Shown here: positions 61,693-64,000 of the stretch, in pieces
How the letters are laid out: every line of letters begins with the position of its first letter
Position numbering within the stretch: position 1 is the first letter of the stretch
From: Psychroserpens luteus
Lineage (GTDB): Bacteria > Bacteroidota > Bacteroidia > Flavobacteriales > Flavobacteriaceae
DNA: 64,000 bases
Direction of reading: 5' to 3'
NCBI RefSeq assembly: GCF_015319355.1
Contig: NZ_JADILU010000005.1
Span: 124,001 to 188,000 of the forward strand
Notes under the pieces: model-generated
Seen by the model: only the letters and a program-made list of their open reading frames with translations
Told to the model about the DNA's origin: nothing
The model's database searches: none
Made by a program: the position numbers and the translations under genes

Positions 61693-63480
61693 CTAGTTTA
61701 TAGCATCACCACGCAACATCCTAAAACGCTTTCTAGCTTCAATGAAGTAAATACTGTCTTCGTGATTAAAGATAATGTTCTCGTAAAGTGCTTTAGCTTT
61801 TTCAGGTTGTGCTAATTGATTTTGGTAGAGTTCTGCTAGATAAAAATGTGCATCATCTGCTAGAATCTCGTCTCTGTAATTAGCGATGATATATTCGTAA
61901 TTAGCAACTGCTTTATCTATTTGTTTCGTTTTTTCATAGAGTTTGGCTTGCATATATAAAGCTTGATCTTCTATAGATTCGCCTTTATGTTCGGTTACAA
62001 TTTTATCTAAAAGCGCAATCGCTTCATCGTTTTTATTCTGAAAAGACATCAAGTCTGCTTTTGAATATAATTTCAAAGCGACTTGTAATGAGTCTTCATC
62101 TTTATTATCTGAGATAAGCAGTTTCAACTCTAAAGCGTCATTGGCAATTAACTGCGATGTTGAAGCCTTTAATATTTTTAATTGTGATTCTGCCCACTCA
62201 AAATCGCCTTTATAATAACTGGTTTTGGCTACTTTAAATCGTGCTTCTTGTGAAATGGTACTGTTTTTTAAATTGGCTTGAATTTGTGTGTAATAAATTA
62301 ACGCTTCATTAAATCGTTCTTGAAACACGAGAATATCTCCTAATTTCAATTTTACGGTTGCTTCCTGGAAGTTTGATAGATTTAATTTTAGACTCTCTTT
62401 TAAGAAATCACTCGCTACTTTTGGTTGATGTTTATTGAAGGCTATAAAATTTCCGTAGGCAATTTGAAGCGCTATAGTTTGTTCGTATTTTCCGTATTCA
62501 AAAAATAATGCATTGAACTTTTTGTCAATGTCTTTAAGTTTCTTTTCATCTACTCCTGCATTTTCAATCTCAATTTCAAGCATGTATTGATGTGCTGTCA
62601 ATACGGTATTGATGTCCTGAGAGTTTTCTAAAACGAACTCAAAAATGGAGTTTGCTGTTTTATAATCTTTCTGCTTTACGGTTGTTAATGCTAAATCTAA
62701 AATACGACTTAAACTCTCTTGAGATCTACGATACAATGCTTTTTCCTGGATGAATGCTTTGTTGTATTCTTTTTGCTGAATGTATAACCAACTCAACATA
62801 TCATTCCAATGTGGTTGCGGATTGGATTGCGATTTCTTAAGAAGTAACGTTCTTAACGTCAAGTTGTTTTCGTTCTCTTTATTCTCTGACACAAAATCAC
62901 TAAACGCTCGTTTTGCAGTATTGAGGAACTCTGGTTTGGATTCTATATAATCTAAATAATTTGAAAATAGTAATTCTATATTGCCTTGCTCTCCATAAAT
63001 ACGAGCCATTTGCATATTAAAATTGAGGTCTGGATTGAGTTCCATTCCTTTTTTATAGACTTCGAGAGCTTCTTCTAATAAGGAATGATCTTCAAATTTT
63101 CTTGCAATTCCATAGGTATAACTTGGTTTCTCTTCAACCTTTGCAATGGCTTCTTTGTAGTATTTATTCGCTAAATCTGTACTATCCATAAGTTGATAGT
63201 TATAACCTAGTTCAACTAATAAAGGCGGATAGTTAATCTCCTTCATGCGCTGTGCAATCTGCACTTGAGCTTCATCATATCGCTCCAATTGCTGCAATGT
63301 TTCTATAATTTTATATATGTATTTTGAGCTTTTTTTATTTTCGTTTAGTTTTTGGTACGAGATCAATGCTTTGTCAAATTCACCACGTTTAAAATAATCA
63401 TCTGCCAATTGTTCGTTTTGTGAGAACAAAAGACTACAGGATAATAATGTTAGACTGATAATTATTTGGCGCATTTTCAT
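61693..63480 (-). CDS. Large tetratricopeptide-repeat protein
   Basis: 595 residues with signal peptide (MKMRQIIISLTLLSCSLLFS). It is filled with TPR-like helical repeats: YFKRGEFDKALISYQKLNEN, YGIARKFEDHSLLEEALEVY, DIDTANSIFEF-type units and a C-terminal series ALYMQAKLYEKTKQIDKAVA. It is a periplasmic or outer-membrane-associated scaffold. No enzyme motif is seen. Its stop is 27 bases after the start of the HEPN-like gene. Confidence 0.88.
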   Translation of the reverse strand: MKMRQIIISLTLLSCSLLFSQNEQLADDYFKRGEFDKALISYQKLNENKKSSKYIYKIIETLQQLERYDEAQVQIAQRMKEINYPPLLVELGYNYQLMDSTDLANKYYKEAIAKVEEKPSYTYGIARKFEDHSLLEEALEVYKKGMELNPDLNFNMQMARIYGEQGNIELLFSNYLDYIESKPEFLNTAKRAFSDFVSENKENENNLTLRTLLLKKSQSNPQPHWNDMLSWLYIQQKEYNKAFIQEKALYRRSQESLSRILDLALTTVKQKDYKTANSIFEFVLENSQDINTVLTAHQYMLEIEIENAGVDEKKLKDIDKKFNALFFEYGKYEQTIALQIAYGNFIAFNKHQPKVASDFLKESLKLNLSNFQEATVKLKLGDILVFQERFNEALIYYTQIQANLKNSTISQEARFKVAKTSYYKGDFEWAESQLKILKASTSQLIANDALELKLLISDNKDEDSLQVALKLYSKADLMSFQNKNDEAIALLDKIVTEHKGESIEDQALYMQAKLYEKTKQIDKAVANYEYIIANYRDEILADDAHFYLAELYQNQLAQPEKAKALYENIIFNHEDSIYFIEARKRFRMLRGDAIN

Positions 63481-63601
63481 TTTAATTTATGTAAATATAA
63501 CAAATGTAATATCTAGATATTGTGAATGTTTTTATAATTAATTTGGTAGACATCTCTTAATGTATGCTGTATGGTTTATTTTAATTCGATAAAGCAAAAA
63601 A

Positions 63602-63627
63602 ATGCCTAAACGTTAGTTTAGGCATTA
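63602..63627 (-). terminator. Terminator on the minus strand
   Basis: AATGCCTAAAC, loop GTTA, GTTTAGGCATT with a T run on the minus strand. It would end a transcript that enters from the right, possibly the one carrying the small frame at 63722-63790. Confidence 0.75.
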
Positions 63628-63721
63628 CCGACAAAATAAATGTGCTATTAATCTATTTTTATAAAATGATTCAGTTATTCTGCTTGGCTCTTTTTAATGT
63701 TGTTAGAGAAAAATAAAGGTC

Positions 63722-63790
63722 TTATAAAAAGACTTTCCCTGCCAATACCACGAGTACGACTAAAAGTACTATTCGTTTTATGTTTTTCAT
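63722..63790 (-). CDS. Possible 22-residue membrane peptide
   Basis: ATG at 63788-63790 to TAA at 63722-63724. The product is MKNIKRIVLLVVLVVLAGKV plus FL: a basic start and one hydrophobic helix. The reading frame is short enough to arise by chance. A terminator follows 95 bases downstream on the same strand, which supports a transcript. Confidence 0.35.
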   Translation of the reverse strand: MKNIKRIVLLVVLVVLAGKVFL

Positions 63791-64000
63791 AATTAAGTAG
63801 GTTAATTATTATTTGGATTACTAACTTCTTAATTAATATCTAAAAAACAAAGAAAAATGTTAAAAATTCGTTGAACAACGTTAATTTTTAGCATTTCAAC
63901 GAAATATTAATATAATTTTCTTACATAAACACAGAATTTCGGCTTTAATGTTCAAAACCAAAATTCTGTATTTTAGATTAATTTTTGTAAAGGAATGACG

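Larger units (their letters stand above)
63481..64000. other. AT-rich region at the right edge
   Basis: About 520 bases. It contains a minus-strand terminator (63602-63627), a possible 22-residue peptide frame (63722-63790) and two inverted repeats: AATGTTAAAAATT with its imperfect complement (63856-63895) and CAGAATTT/AAATTCTG arms (about 63930-63971). No larger gene is visible. Confidence 0.55.

Overview
The window is chromosomal DNA of a low-G+C Bacteroidota, almost certainly a (probably marine) member of the Flavobacteriaceae. The evidence is roughly one-third G+C, flavobacterial -7 promoter elements (TAnnTTTG) before many genes, weak Shine-Dalgarno sites, a SusC/SusD pair, an ExbB/ExbD cluster beside a PorT-like barrel, a bifunctional OlsF-type acyltransferase, and families such as DUF5686, DUF4199 and DUF4286. 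No phage, plasmid, insertion sequence, rRNA operon or CRISPR array is visible. It reads as core genome with small accessory stretches.

Layout. 1-1000: 5' part of a YgiQ-type radical SAM gene, then a repeat-rich gap with a 19-copy heptamer array. 1.0-7.7 kb: ABC-F ATPase and the translation block rplM-rpsI, rpsB, tsf, pyrH, frr, with leaders and clear terminators. 7.7-15.3 kb: DUF5686 barrel, MMPL/RND exporter, asnS, rpoN and a PAP2-like membrane protein. 15.3-18.5 kb (minus): PorT-like barrel and exbD-exbD-orf-exbB. 18.5-19.4 kb: tandem repeat, giant hairpin, tRNA-Ser(GGA). 19.4-22.4 kb: asparaginase, TatD, a retropepsin-like protein and an orphan LuxR-type response regulator. 22.4-23.3 kb: an unusual protein-poor interval. 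23.3-30 kb: sucB-sucA, secreted proteins, polyprenyl synthase. 30-36.8 kb: TetR plus a complete TolC/HlyD/RND efflux operon. 36.9-43 kb: SusD-SusC and a TlpA-like thioredoxin. 43-53.7 kb: EamA, mfd, TerB-like, fbp, GNAT, aspartate kinase, OlsF-like acyltransferase. 53.7-61.7 kb: small accessory genes (VOC, DUF1801, DUF4199 plus LuxR, cupin, a broken GNAT, a HEPN-like protein) mixed with serine-type dehydrogenase, mgtE and rsmA, and rich in small palindromic repeats. 61.7-63.5 kb: a large TPR protein.

The two most interesting signals are not protein genes. First, the 0.95 kb after the orphan response regulator holds four short promoter-to-terminator units. All use the same layout (an inverted-repeat box touching a TTG, 20 bases, then GAnnTTTG), all have GYTATTAA at the predicted transcript start, and most end in a strong hairpin terminator. 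This looks like a tandem set of related small RNAs under one activator, perhaps the adjacent regulator. Second, the octamer CTTCGGAA (extended form TTCTTCGGAA) occurs about 27 times on either strand where about one is expected from composition. It lies in both genes and gaps and is enriched in gaps, like an uptake or chromosome-maintenance signal.

All calls come from reading the sequence and the translations. No database search was run, and counts were made by eye.
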